DNA of 45,056 bases from the NCBI GenBank assembly GCA_016869285.1, contig VGEN01000019.1, positions 1-45,056 of the forward strand, read 5' to 3'. Within the stretch, counting starts at the first letter, position 1; each line of letters opens with the position of its first letter. The translations under genes were made by a program, and so were the position numbers. Shown in pieces: positions 31,375-38,925 of this stretch. A model generated the notes under the pieces. The model did not search any database. It had not been told where the DNA came from and worked only from the letters and a program-made list of their open reading frames with translations. The stretch comes from Alphaproteobacteria bacterium (GTDB lineage: Bacteria > Pseudomonadota > Alphaproteobacteria > SHVZ01).

Positions 31375-31649
31375 CGGAACATCATATCCTTAAGACTATG
31401 GTCGCGGCGATCACGCGCTCTCGCTCAAGCCGGGATGCTGCGCATCTCGGTACGCTTCGCGCGCCGCCGCGAAGTTCTACGATTCTTGCGCTCCGCGCCG
31501 GCGACCGAGCGGGGCCGTCCCGCAGCCGCGAAGCGGCGAGGACCCGGCGAAAGCGAGGGCGCAGAACAGCGCGTCCGCATCCTGTTTCCTGTTGGAAACG
31601 CAACGCCCGAGTGGCACTCTCAGGCCTTCCCGCCGGAGCCACGCCGCCA

Positions 31650-32420
31650 ATGACCGCCATACCCATCCGCGCCCGCTCGACCTCGGCCCAGGAAGAGGCG
31701 GAGTGGAAGCTCCGCACCGACCTCGCCGCGGTCTTCCGCGTCCATGCGCGGCTCGACTGGAACGAGCAGATCGGCAACCACCATTCGGTGATGCTGCCGA
31801 CCAAGCCCGGCGAGACGCCTCTGTTCCTGATCAATGCGCGCGGCCTCCTGTTCCAGGAGATCACCGCCTCCAACCTGATCGTCTGCGATCTCGAGGGAAA
31901 CGTCGTGCGCGGCACGGGCGAGTTGCGCAAGGTCGCCTTCTGCATCCATGCGCGCATCCACTTGGCTAACCCGAAAGCGGTGGCGCTGCTGCACGTCCAT
32001 CCGCAATACCTGACCGCGCTGTCGCTGATCGAGGGCGGCCGGCTCGAGCTCTCGCATTTCAACAACCTCGTGCTCAACGACCGCCTCGCCTATGACGACG
32101 AGACCAACGACGCGATCACACCCGAGGAGGGCGACCGCTACGCCCGCGTCCTCGGCGACAAGACGATCCTGCTGATGCCCCATCACGGCGTCACGGTGGT
32201 CGGCCCGACGATCGCGGAGGCGTTCGACGAGCTCCACGGCGCCGAACGCACGGCGATGTATCAGATCACGGCGATGCAGACGGGCCGCAGGCTGCGCACC
32301 TTCCCCGACCATATGCGCCGGCGCCATCTCGGGCCGATCGGCGAGCGCTGGGATTCGCGCCTGCATCTCGATGCCTGGCGCCGCATTCTCGACAAGGAAG
32401 AACCCGACTACGCGAGCTGA
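31650..32420 (+). CDS. class II aldolase/adducin-family protein
   Basis: Protein of 256 residues with the class II aldolase fold. The metal histidines are visible at His115 and His117 (LLHVHP) and at the LLMPHHGVTVVG loop (His178/His179); INARGLLFQEITASNL is the phosphate/substrate loop. The family includes L-fuculose-phosphate aldolase, but many members are decarboxylases or of unknown role, and the usual catalytic Glu motif is not obvious here. The ATG at 31650 was chosen because the 84 codons upstream in frame are low-complexity and not family-like. It is followed after 29 bases by a SelA-like PLP enzyme gene and begins the putative catabolic cluster. Confidence 0.85.
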   Translation: MTAIPIRARSTSAQEEAEWKLRTDLAAVFRVHARLDWNEQIGNHHSVMLPTKPGETPLFLINARGLLFQEITASNLIVCDLEGNVVRGTGELRKVAFCIHARIHLANPKAVALLHVHPQYLTALSLIEGGRLELSHFNNLVLNDRLAYDDETNDAITPEEGDRYARVLGDKTILLMPHHGVTVVGPTIAEAFDELHGAERTAMYQITAMQTGRRLRTFPDHMRRRHLGPIGERWDSRLHLDAWRRILDKEEPDYAS

Positions 32421-32449
32421 CGTATTTCCCTCGAAAGGCAGATCCTCCG

Positions 32450-33949
32450 ATGACCGACGCGTCCTCCTCCCGCGCCAACGACAATCCGTATCTACGGCTC
32501 AACGTCCGGCCGTTCATCAACTGCGCCTCGGTACGAACGATTCACGGCGGCAGCCTGATGCGCGCCGAGGTCAAATCGGCGATGTCGCGTGCGGCCTCCC
32601 AGTTCGTGAACATCTACGAGCTGATGGAGCAGGCCGGGAAGCGCATCGGCGAGCTGATGGGCTGCGACCTCGGCATCGTCACCCCGGGGAGCGCCGCCGC
32701 GGTCGCGCTCGGCACCGCCGGCGCCGTCGCCGGCAACGATCCCGAGCGCATCTCGCGCCTGCCGCGCACCGAGGGCATGCGCAATAAGGTGCTGATGGGC
32801 AAGGGCCACCGCTTCTCCTACGACCATGCGATCCGCATGTGCGGGACCACCATCCATGAGTTCGGCTCCAAAGAGGAGCTTCGGAAGCTGCTCGAGGACC
32901 CGACGGTGGCGATGATCTGCGTCTACGGCCTGATGGAACCCGAAGGTCCCTGCTCGCTCGAGGACATGATCGAGCTGGCACGCCCGAAGAACGTGCCGAT
33001 CATGGTCGATGCCGCCTCCGAGCATGTCGAGCGGCCCTCGCCCTGGCTCGTGCGCGGCGCCGACATGGTCATCTACTCCGGCGGCAAGTTCCTGCAGGCG
33101 CCGCAGGTGACCGGCCTCCTGCTCGGCAAGGAGAAGATCATCCGCGCCGCCTGGGCCAACGCCTCGCCGCACCAGGGCATCGGGCGGCCGATGAAGGTCT
33201 CCAAGGAGGACATCATCGGCGTGGTCACCGCGCTCGAATACTGGATCGAGGAGCGCGACCATCCCGGCGAGCGCAAGCAATGGGCCGCCGATCTCGATAC
33301 GATCGCGAAGAAGGTGAGCGCCGTTCCCGGCGTCGAGACCAAGGTCCGCGCCCCGTCAGGCGGCGTGAAGGTGCCGCGCCTGATCGTCTCCTGGGACAAG
33401 GCCAAGGTGCCGCATACCGGCCTCGAGCTGCGCCAGCGCCTGCTCGACGGCGAGCCCCGCATCATGCTCGACGACATGGAGGCGACCGAGCGCTCGGTCG
33501 TCGTCGACCCGTTCAACTTGGCGAAAGGCGAGGCCGAGCGCGTCGGCGAGGCCATGGCACGCGCGCTGGCGTCGAAGCCGGTTGCGGTGAGCGCCCCGGT
33601 GCCGTCGGTCAAGGTCAACGGCAAATGGGACGTGACGATCGATTTCGGCGACGGCCCGGCGACGCATCACCTCGAGCTGACGCAGAGCGATGCGAAGGTC
33701 GGCGGCCGCCACAAGACCAAGTTCTTCGACAGCGAGGTCAACGGCACGGTTGCCGGCGACCGCGTCACGGTCTCGGCGCTGCATCGCTACGAGGGATGTC
33801 GGCTAGGCTATCGCTTTGAAGGCACCGTCAGAGGCGATGCGATATCGGGAGACGTCGTGCTCGGCACGGGCGGCGAGGCCCATCAGGGCCCGGTCAACCT
33901 CGCCCAGTACGGGAAGACCTCGTTCACGGCGAAGCGCGTCGCCGTCTGA
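32450..33949 (+). CDS. SelA-like PLP enzyme with extra C-terminal beta-rich domain
   Basis: Fold-type I PLP protein of 499 residues related to selenocysteine synthase SelA and to D-glucosaminate-6-phosphate ammonia-lyase. The Schiff-base lysine is Lys213 in IYSGGKFLQ, and the PLP-ring aspartate is in PIMVDAAS. A selA role is unlikely because no selB, selD or Sec tRNA is nearby. After about residue 385 a separate domain begins (VKVNGKWDVTIDFGDG ... GYRFEGTVRGDAISG), rich in beta strands and ending near TSFTAKR; it resembles the small beta-barrel modules appended to some hydrolases and is absent from the paralogue at 37364-38599. It is probably co-transcribed with the aldolase gene upstream. 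Confidence 0.85.
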   Translation: MTDASSSRANDNPYLRLNVRPFINCASVRTIHGGSLMRAEVKSAMSRAASQFVNIYELMEQAGKRIGELMGCDLGIVTPGSAAAVALGTAGAVAGNDPERISRLPRTEGMRNKVLMGKGHRFSYDHAIRMCGTTIHEFGSKEELRKLLEDPTVAMICVYGLMEPEGPCSLEDMIELARPKNVPIMVDAASEHVERPSPWLVRGADMVIYSGGKFLQAPQVTGLLLGKEKIIRAAWANASPHQGIGRPMKVSKEDIIGVVTALEYWIEERDHPGERKQWAADLDTIAKKVSAVPGVETKVRAPSGGVKVPRLIVSWDKAKVPHTGLELRQRLLDGEPRIMLDDMEATERSVVVDPFNLAKGEAERVGEAMARALASKPVAVSAPVPSVKVNGKWDVTIDFGDGPATHHLELTQSDAKVGGRHKTKFFDSEVNGTVAGDRVTVSALHRYEGCRLGYRFEGTVRGDAISGDVVLGTGGEAHQGPVNLAQYGKTSFTAKRVAV

Positions 33950-34293
33950 GCCGTCGGCGCGTCAGCGCGCCGGCCTGCGAGGCTGCGTCTTGCTTGCACT
34001 CGGCGGCGCGGACCGCGCCGGCGCCGAGCGCCTCCGCCATTCGAGCACGACAAGGAAGATCGTCACGACTACGAATCCAATGCTGATGACTTCGCCGACG
34101 CCCATCGCACTCTCCTCGACTACGTATGCCCTGCACGGTGCGCAGTAGGGTTCTACAGCTTCAGCGGTTTATCGCCGGTTAACGCCGCAAGCCGTTTTCT
34201 TATGAGAAATCATTGTTCTATCTCAGAGGCTTGGCGGGAAAGCGCAGCGGGTGTTAGCGTTCGCCTCCTACGAGCAGAAGGACCCTGACAACC
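33950..34293. other. 344-base intergenic region upstream of the first mlrC-like gene
   Basis: The left part encodes, on the minus strand, the predicted 47-residue membrane peptide described separately. The right part (about 34106-34293) is AT-richer than its surroundings and probably holds the promoter of the mlrC-like gene; no clear -35/-10 pair was recognised. AAGGA at 34273-34277 is the likely ribosome-binding site. Confidence 0.5.
33962..34105 (-). CDS. predicted small single-helix membrane peptide, 47 residues
   Basis: Short open frame starting ATG at 34105 with GGAGAG a few bases upstream (GGAGAGTGCG-ATG). The translation is MGVGEVISIGFVVVTIFLVV, then LEWRRRSAPARSAPP and a basic tail ending RRPAR. 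One hydrophobic helix (about residues 5-21) followed by positive charges is what a real inner-membrane peptide would look like. No family is recognised. It is antisense to its neighbours, lies in an otherwise empty gap and is convergent with the SelA-like gene. Coding status is a prediction based on ribosome-binding site and composition. Confidence 0.5.
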   Translation of the reverse strand: MGVGEVISIGFVVVTIFLVVLEWRRRSAPARSAPPSASKTQPRRPAR

Positions 34294-35748
34294 ATGCGCG
34301 TGTTCACCGCCTCGCTGGCGACCGAGACCAACACCTTCTCGCCGATGCTGACCAGCCGGACGGAGTTCGAGGAGTCCTTCTACGCGCCCGCCGGCAAGCA
34401 TCCCGACTACCCGAAGCTGTTCACCGCCCCGCTGGCGGCGGCGCGCAAGCGCGCCAAGTCATCGAACTGGGAGGTCGTCGAAGGCACCTGCACCTTCGCC
34501 GAGCCCGCGGGCACCGTGACGCGCGAGACCTACGAGGGACTGCGCGACGAGATCCTCGACCAGCTCAAGGCGGCGATGCCGGTCGATGCTGTGCTGATGG
34601 GGCTGCACGGCGCCATGGTCGCGGACGGCTATGACGACTGCGAAGGCGACCTGCTCGCCCGCATCCGCAAGATCGTCGGGCCCAAGGTGCCGATCGGCGC
34701 CGAGCTCGATCCGCACTGCCACATGACCGACGCGATGCTGAGTTCCACCGACGCGATGATCTGCTTCAAGGAGTTCCCGCACACCGACTTCGCCGAGCGC
34801 GGCGAGGAGCTGGTGCAGATCATCGCCGATACCGCCGTCGGCAAGATCAAGCCGGTGCAGAGCCTCTACGACTGCCGGATGATCAATTCCTACCCGACCT
34901 CGCGCGAGCCGATGCGCAGCTTCGTCGACAAGTTCAAGGCGATGGAGGGCAAGGACGGGATTCTCTCGATCTCGATGGTCCACTGCTACCCCTATGCCGA
35001 CGTACCCGACCTCGGCACCAAGATGCTGGTCGTCACCGACAACAACAAGGCGCTCGGCGACAGGATCGCAAAGCAGCTCGGCGAGGAGCTGATCAGAATG
35101 CGCGATACCGTGCGCCCCGACTTTCTCAGCCTCGAAGGCGCGCTCGATGCGGCCCTCGAGGTGGAAGGCGGCCCGGCCGTCATCGCCGAGCCTGCCGACA
35201 ATGCCGGCGGCGGTGCGCCGTCGGACTCAACCTTCTTCATCGAGCTTCTGCGCAAGCGCGGCGCGAAAAATGTCTGCATCGGCCCGATCTGGGATCCGAT
35301 CGCGGTCCGCATGTGCCATGCCGCCGGCGACGGCGCCTCCTTCGACCTCCGCTTCGGCGGCAAGATGGGCCCGAGCTCAGGCGAACCAGTCGACGCCAAT
35401 GTCAGGGTCATTAAGTGCGTCAAGGATGCAATCCAGACCTTCTCCGGTGCCGTGGTGCCGCTCGGCGACGCCGCTTCGATCGAGTTCGACGGCATCACCG
35501 TGGCGCTGATCTCGATCCGCACTCAGGCGCTGGGCACCGACCTCTTCACCAATCTCGGCGTCGAGCTCAAGTCCAAGCGCGTGATCGTCGTCAAGTCGAC
35601 GAACCACTTCCACGGCGCCTTCGGCCCGATCGCCAAGAAGGTGCTCTACTCCGACGGGCCCGGAGCCCTGCCGCGCGACTTTGCGAAGGTCCCCTACACC
35701 CGCGTCAAGCGCCCGATCTGGCCGCTCGACGACAATCCGTGGCGCTGA
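34294..35748 (+). CDS. M81-family metallopeptidase (MlrC-like), first of a tandem pair
   Basis: Protein of 484 residues with the N-terminal DUF1485/M81 domain and the MlrC C-terminal domain. Conserved blocks: ATETNTFSPM at the start, GLHGAMVADGYDDCEGD, the probable zinc motif ELDPHCHMTD, FKEFPHTDFAERGEEL and PADNAGGGAPSDSTFF, followed by FDLRFGGKMGPSSG. MlrC was described as the enzyme that degrades linear microcystin fragments, but most homologues are in organisms unlikely to meet microcystin, so other peptide or amide substrates are probable. No signal peptide. It alone or with the second copy follows the SelA-like gene and is separated from the second copy by the perfect inverted repeat. 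Confidence 0.88.
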   Translation: MRVFTASLATETNTFSPMLTSRTEFEESFYAPAGKHPDYPKLFTAPLAAARKRAKSSNWEVVEGTCTFAEPAGTVTRETYEGLRDEILDQLKAAMPVDAVLMGLHGAMVADGYDDCEGDLLARIRKIVGPKVPIGAELDPHCHMTDAMLSSTDAMICFKEFPHTDFAERGEELVQIIADTAVGKIKPVQSLYDCRMINSYPTSREPMRSFVDKFKAMEGKDGILSISMVHCYPYADVPDLGTKMLVVTDNNKALGDRIAKQLGEELIRMRDTVRPDFLSLEGALDAALEVEGGPAVIAEPADNAGGGAPSDSTFFIELLRKRGAKNVCIGPIWDPIAVRMCHAAGDGASFDLRFGGKMGPSSGEPVDANVRVIKCVKDAIQTFSGAVVPLGDAASIEFDGITVALISIRTQALGTDLFTNLGVELKSKRVIVVKSTNHFHGAFGPIAKKVLYSDGPGALPRDFAKVPYTRVKRPIWPLDDNPWR

Positions 35749-35770
35749 GCTTCCGGCATCTCACCTGTGA

Positions 35771-35871
35771 CACCCCCCACCCCATCCCTCCCCCGCAAGG
35801 GGGGAGGGAGCTCAAAGGAGCCCTCCTCTTACCCCCTCCCCCCTTGCGGGGGAGGGATGGGGTGGGGGGTG
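35771..35871. repeat. GC-rich long inverted repeat, copy 2 (perfect 38-base arms)
   Basis: Arms 35771-35808 and 35834-35871 are perfectly complementary over 38 bases around a 25-base spacer. The sequence pattern is the same as copy 1 at 30402-30508 (CACCCCCC, CCCTCCCCCGCAAGG, GGATGGGGTGGGG). The element fills most of the 158-base gap between the two mlrC-like genes. Such a stem would be extremely stable in RNA and may stop or slow transcription, or protect the upstream message. It lacks a T-run, so it is not a standard terminator. No transposase or target-site duplication is evident. Confidence 0.92.
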
Positions 35872-35906
35872 GTGGCCGACACACGCACGCGTGAAGGCAT
35901 TCACTA

Positions 35907-37367
35907 ATGCGCATCTTCACCGGCGCGCTGGCGACGGAGACCAACACATTCTCGCCGATGCCGACCGACATGGCGCTGTTCAAGGAGACCTTCTTCGCCG
36001 AGGCGGGCAAGCATCCGGACGAGCCCAGCTTCATGTCGGGGCCGACCTTCGCCGCGCGCAAGCGCGCGAAAGGATCGAACATCGATGTGATCGAGGGCCT
36101 GCACGCGCTCGCCATGCCGGCGGGCCGCACGGTCAAGTCCGTCTATGAGGAGCTGCGCGACCGGCTCCTATCCGAGCTCAAGGCGGCGATGCCGGTCGAC
36201 ATCGTCGCGCTCGGCCTTCACGGCGCCATGGCGGCCGACGGCTACGACGATTGCGAAGGCGACATCCTCGAGCATGTGCGACGGATCGTCGGCCCCAAGG
36301 TCGCGGTCGGCACCGAGATCGACCCGCATTGCCATCTGACCGACAGGATGGTGAGGAACGCCGATGCCATCGTTATCATGAAGGAATATCCGCACACGGA
36401 TTTCCTCGAGCGCGGCGACGAACTGCTCGACATCCTGATCAGGACCGCACGCGGCGAAGTGAAGCCGGTTGCCAGCGTTCATGACTGCAGGATGCTGGTG
36501 CCGTTCCGCCCGACGCGCCAGCCGGCACGCGGCCTCGTCGACAAGATCAAGTCGATGGAGGGAAAGGAGGGCATCCTATCGGTCTCGCTGGTCCACGGCT
36601 TCGCCTATGGCGATGTCGACGACCTCGGCAGCAAGGTTCTCGTCGTCACCGATAACAGGAAGGCACATGGCGACAAGGTCGCGGCCGAGCTTGGCCGCGA
36701 GATTTGGGAGAAGCGAGACGACCTGGCCACAAAGCTTCTCGCGCCCGACGAAGCACTCGACGAGGCGCTCCGGATCGAGGAGAGCCCGGTCGTCATCGCC
36801 GATCCGGCCGACAATGCCGGCGGAGGCGCACCGTCGGACTCCACCTTCTTCATCCGCCTCATGCGCAAGCGCGGCATCAAGAACGCCGCCAACGCGCCGA
36901 TCTGGGACCCGGGTGCGGTCAAGCTCTGCTTCGCCGCCGGGCTCGGCGGCTCGATCGAGCTCCGCTTCGGCGGCAAGCTGGGGCCCAGCTCGGGCGATCC
37001 GATCGACGCGAGGGTGAAGGTCGTCGGCCTCATCCGCAACGCCAAGCAACCCTTCGGCGAGGCCTACTTCGACATGGTCGATATGGCCGGCATCGAGTTT
37101 GACGGCATCTCCGTTGTGCTGTCCTCGAACCGGGTCCAGGCCTATCACCCGGACCTGTTTCGCCTGGCCGGCATCGATCCGCTGAAGACGCACATCCTCG
37201 TGGTTAAATCGACCAACCACTTCGTCTCCGGCTTCGGGCCGGTGGCGAAGCAGATCCTCTACTCGGATGGTCCGGGTGCGCTCGCCGGCGATCCGCGTCG
37301 CCTCACCTACACCAAGCGCAAGAAGCCCATGTGGCCCTTCGAGGCCGATCCCTGGAGCAAGACATGA
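35907..37367 (+). CDS. M81-family metallopeptidase (MlrC-like), second of a tandem pair
   Basis: Protein of 486 residues that aligns end to end with the product of 34294-35748. All the family blocks are kept: ATETNTFSPMP, GLHGAMAADGYDDCEGD, EIDPHCHLTD, MKEYPHTDFLERGDEL and PADNAGGGAPSDSTFF. The copies differ clearly elsewhere, so the duplication is old or one copy came by transfer; both look catalytically intact. Its TGA overlaps the ATG of the second SelA-like gene (ATGA), a strong sign that these two products work together. The ATG at 35907 lies 35 bases after the inverted repeat. Confidence 0.88.
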   Translation: MRIFTGALATETNTFSPMPTDMALFKETFFAEAGKHPDEPSFMSGPTFAARKRAKGSNIDVIEGLHALAMPAGRTVKSVYEELRDRLLSELKAAMPVDIVALGLHGAMAADGYDDCEGDILEHVRRIVGPKVAVGTEIDPHCHLTDRMVRNADAIVIMKEYPHTDFLERGDELLDILIRTARGEVKPVASVHDCRMLVPFRPTRQPARGLVDKIKSMEGKEGILSVSLVHGFAYGDVDDLGSKVLVVTDNRKAHGDKVAAELGREIWEKRDDLATKLLAPDEALDEALRIEESPVVIADPADNAGGGAPSDSTFFIRLMRKRGIKNAANAPIWDPGAVKLCFAAGLGGSIELRFGGKLGPSSGDPIDARVKVVGLIRNAKQPFGEAYFDMVDMAGIEFDGISVVLSSNRVQAYHPDLFRLAGIDPLKTHILVVKSTNHFVSGFGPVAKQILYSDGPGALAGDPRRLTYTKRKKPMWPFEADPWSKT

Positions 37368-38599
37368 CCGCCAAGAAATCCTCGCACCGTCCGAACGAGA
37401 GCGTCTATCAGCGCCTCGGACTCCGCACCATCGTCAACGCCTCCGGCCCGTCGACCCGCCTGACCGGCGGCATCATGCGCCCGGAGGTCGCGGAAGCGAT
37501 GGCGGAGGCCTCGCAATGGTGCGTCGATCTCGCCGAGCTGCAGGGCCGCGCCTCGGAAATTCTGGCGGAGGCGACCGGCGCCGAAGCCGCCTATGTCACG
37601 GCCGGCGCCTCGGCGGCGCTGATGCTGGCCTCGGCCGCGTGCCTCGCCGGGCTCGATCCGGCGAAGATGAACCGGCTTCCCGATACGACCGGCATGGCGA
37701 ACGAGGTCGTGATGGCGCGCAGCCATCGCAATATGTACGACCACGCCGTTGCCCAGGCCGGCGCGAGACTGATCGAGGTCGGCATTCCCGACCGCTTCTC
37801 CGGCGCCGGCGTGCGCGACGCGCAGGTCTGGGAATACGACGCGGCGATCACAGACAAGACGGCGGCGATCCTGTGGGTCGCTCAAGCGCATAGCGAACCG
37901 ACCCTGCCCGAGATAGTCGCGGTCGCAAAACGTCGCGGCGTACCGGTCATCGTCGATGCCGCGGGCCAGCTGCCGCCGGCCGAGAACCTCAAGAAGTTTG
38001 TCGCCCAGGGCGCCGACCTCGTCGCCTTCTCGGGCGGCAAGGCGATCGGCGGGCCGCAGGCCTCAGGCATCCTCGCCGGCCGGCGCGACCTGATCCAGTC
38101 GGCCGCGCTTCAGCAGCTCGACCACGACACCTATTTCGAGCAGTGGAGCCCGCCGGCCTCGCTGTTCGACAAGAGCAAGCTGGTCGGGTTCCCGGCGAGC
38201 GGCATCGGCCGCGCCTCCAAATGCGGCAAGGAGGAGATCGTCGGCCTGCTCACCGCGCTCAAGTTCTTCCTTGAGGAGAACACGGAGGAGCGGCACAGGC
38301 GCCTGCTTGCGCTCTGCCAGGAGGTCGCCAACGGCCTGAAGGGCTTGAAGGGAGCAACCGTCAACCTCGTCGACAAGAAGTACAAGGGCGCACCGGCAGT
38401 CGAGCTGATCGTCGACGAGGACGCGCTCGGCTTCTCGGCGCGCGACCTGGTCAAGCGTCTGCAGGACGGCAACCCCTCGGTGCACGCCAACCACGCGCGC
38501 GTGCGCGACGGCATGGTGGTGTTCGGCCCGACCTGCATGAAGCCGGGAGACCCGGCGATCGTGGTCGAGCGCGTGCGCGCCGAGCTGAAGGCGAAATAA
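37364..38599 (+). CDS. SelA-like PLP enzyme, second paralogue
   Basis: Fold-type I PLP protein of 411 residues. The Schiff-base lysine is Lys226 in AFSGGKAIGGPQ, with the PLP-ring aspartate in PVIVDAAGQ. It resembles the enzyme at 32450-33949 through the LGLRTIVNASG start and SGGK loop but lacks the extra C-terminal domain. Relatives include L-seryl-tRNA(Sec) selenium transferase and sugar-amino-acid ammonia-lyases; an elimination or transamination on an amino compound is plausible. The start at 37364 overlaps the mlrC-like stop by four bases, so translation is coupled; an in-frame start at 37331 would lie inside that gene. It ends convergent with the TusA-like gene. Confidence 0.88.
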   Translation: MTAKKSSHRPNESVYQRLGLRTIVNASGPSTRLTGGIMRPEVAEAMAEASQWCVDLAELQGRASEILAEATGAEAAYVTAGASAALMLASAACLAGLDPAKMNRLPDTTGMANEVVMARSHRNMYDHAVAQAGARLIEVGIPDRFSGAGVRDAQVWEYDAAITDKTAAILWVAQAHSEPTLPEIVAVAKRRGVPVIVDAAGQLPPAENLKKFVAQGADLVAFSGGKAIGGPQASGILAGRRDLIQSAALQQLDHDTYFEQWSPPASLFDKSKLVGFPASGIGRASKCGKEEIVGLLTALKFFLEENTEERHRRLLALCQEVANGLKGLKGATVNLVDKKYKGAPAVELIVDEDALGFSARDLVKRLQDGNPSVHANHARVRDGMVVFGPTCMKPGDPAIVVERVRAELKAK

Positions 38600-38608
38600 A
38601 GGGCGGGT

Positions 38609-38836
38609 TCAGCCGCCCTTCTGCAGATCGAAGGTATAGACCCGGTCGGCCTCGACCATGCCGAGCAGCGTGTGGCCGCCTGCCTCGCAGAGCGCGCGAA
38701 AGTCGCCGACGGCGCCGGGATCGGTTGCCAGCACCCGAAGCCGCCCCCCGGGCGGCAGCGACTGAAGCGCCTTCCGTGCCTTGAGGACCGGGAGCGGACA
38801 GGTCAGGCCGCGCGCATCGAGAGTGGTGACGTCCAA
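38609..38836 (-). CDS. TusA/SirA-like sulfur carrier protein
   Basis: Small sulfur-transfer protein of 75 residues with the signature LDARGLTCPLPVLKARKAL; the sulfur-carrying cysteine is Cys13 in CPLP. The frame is open to a GTG at 38884, but a TTG at 38836 is preceded by AGGAG at 6 bases and gives exactly the normal TusA N-terminus (MDVTTLDARG), so I prefer it. It is divergent from the YeeE/YedE transporter gene across about 90 bases, a pairing well known in sulfur import and oxidation. A role as carrier of sulfane sulfur from the transporter or from sulfide oxidation is likely. Confidence 0.88.
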   Translation of the reverse strand: MDVTTLDARGLTCPLPVLKARKALQSLPPGGRLRVLATDPGAVGDFRALCEAGGHTLLGMVEADRVYTFDLQKGG

Positions 38837-38925
38837 CAGATGCTCCTGAGCGGCCTTCTTGCCACGCGACGATGAGACCCACACCTATATAGGATAAGGC
38901 CTAAGGCCTGCCGAGAGGGAGAGTC

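Noticed and set aside
32450..33949. True selenocysteine synthase (selA)
   Set aside because: No selB, selD or Sec tRNA nearby, and the extra C-terminal domain and the MlrC context fit the broader SelA-like PLP group better.
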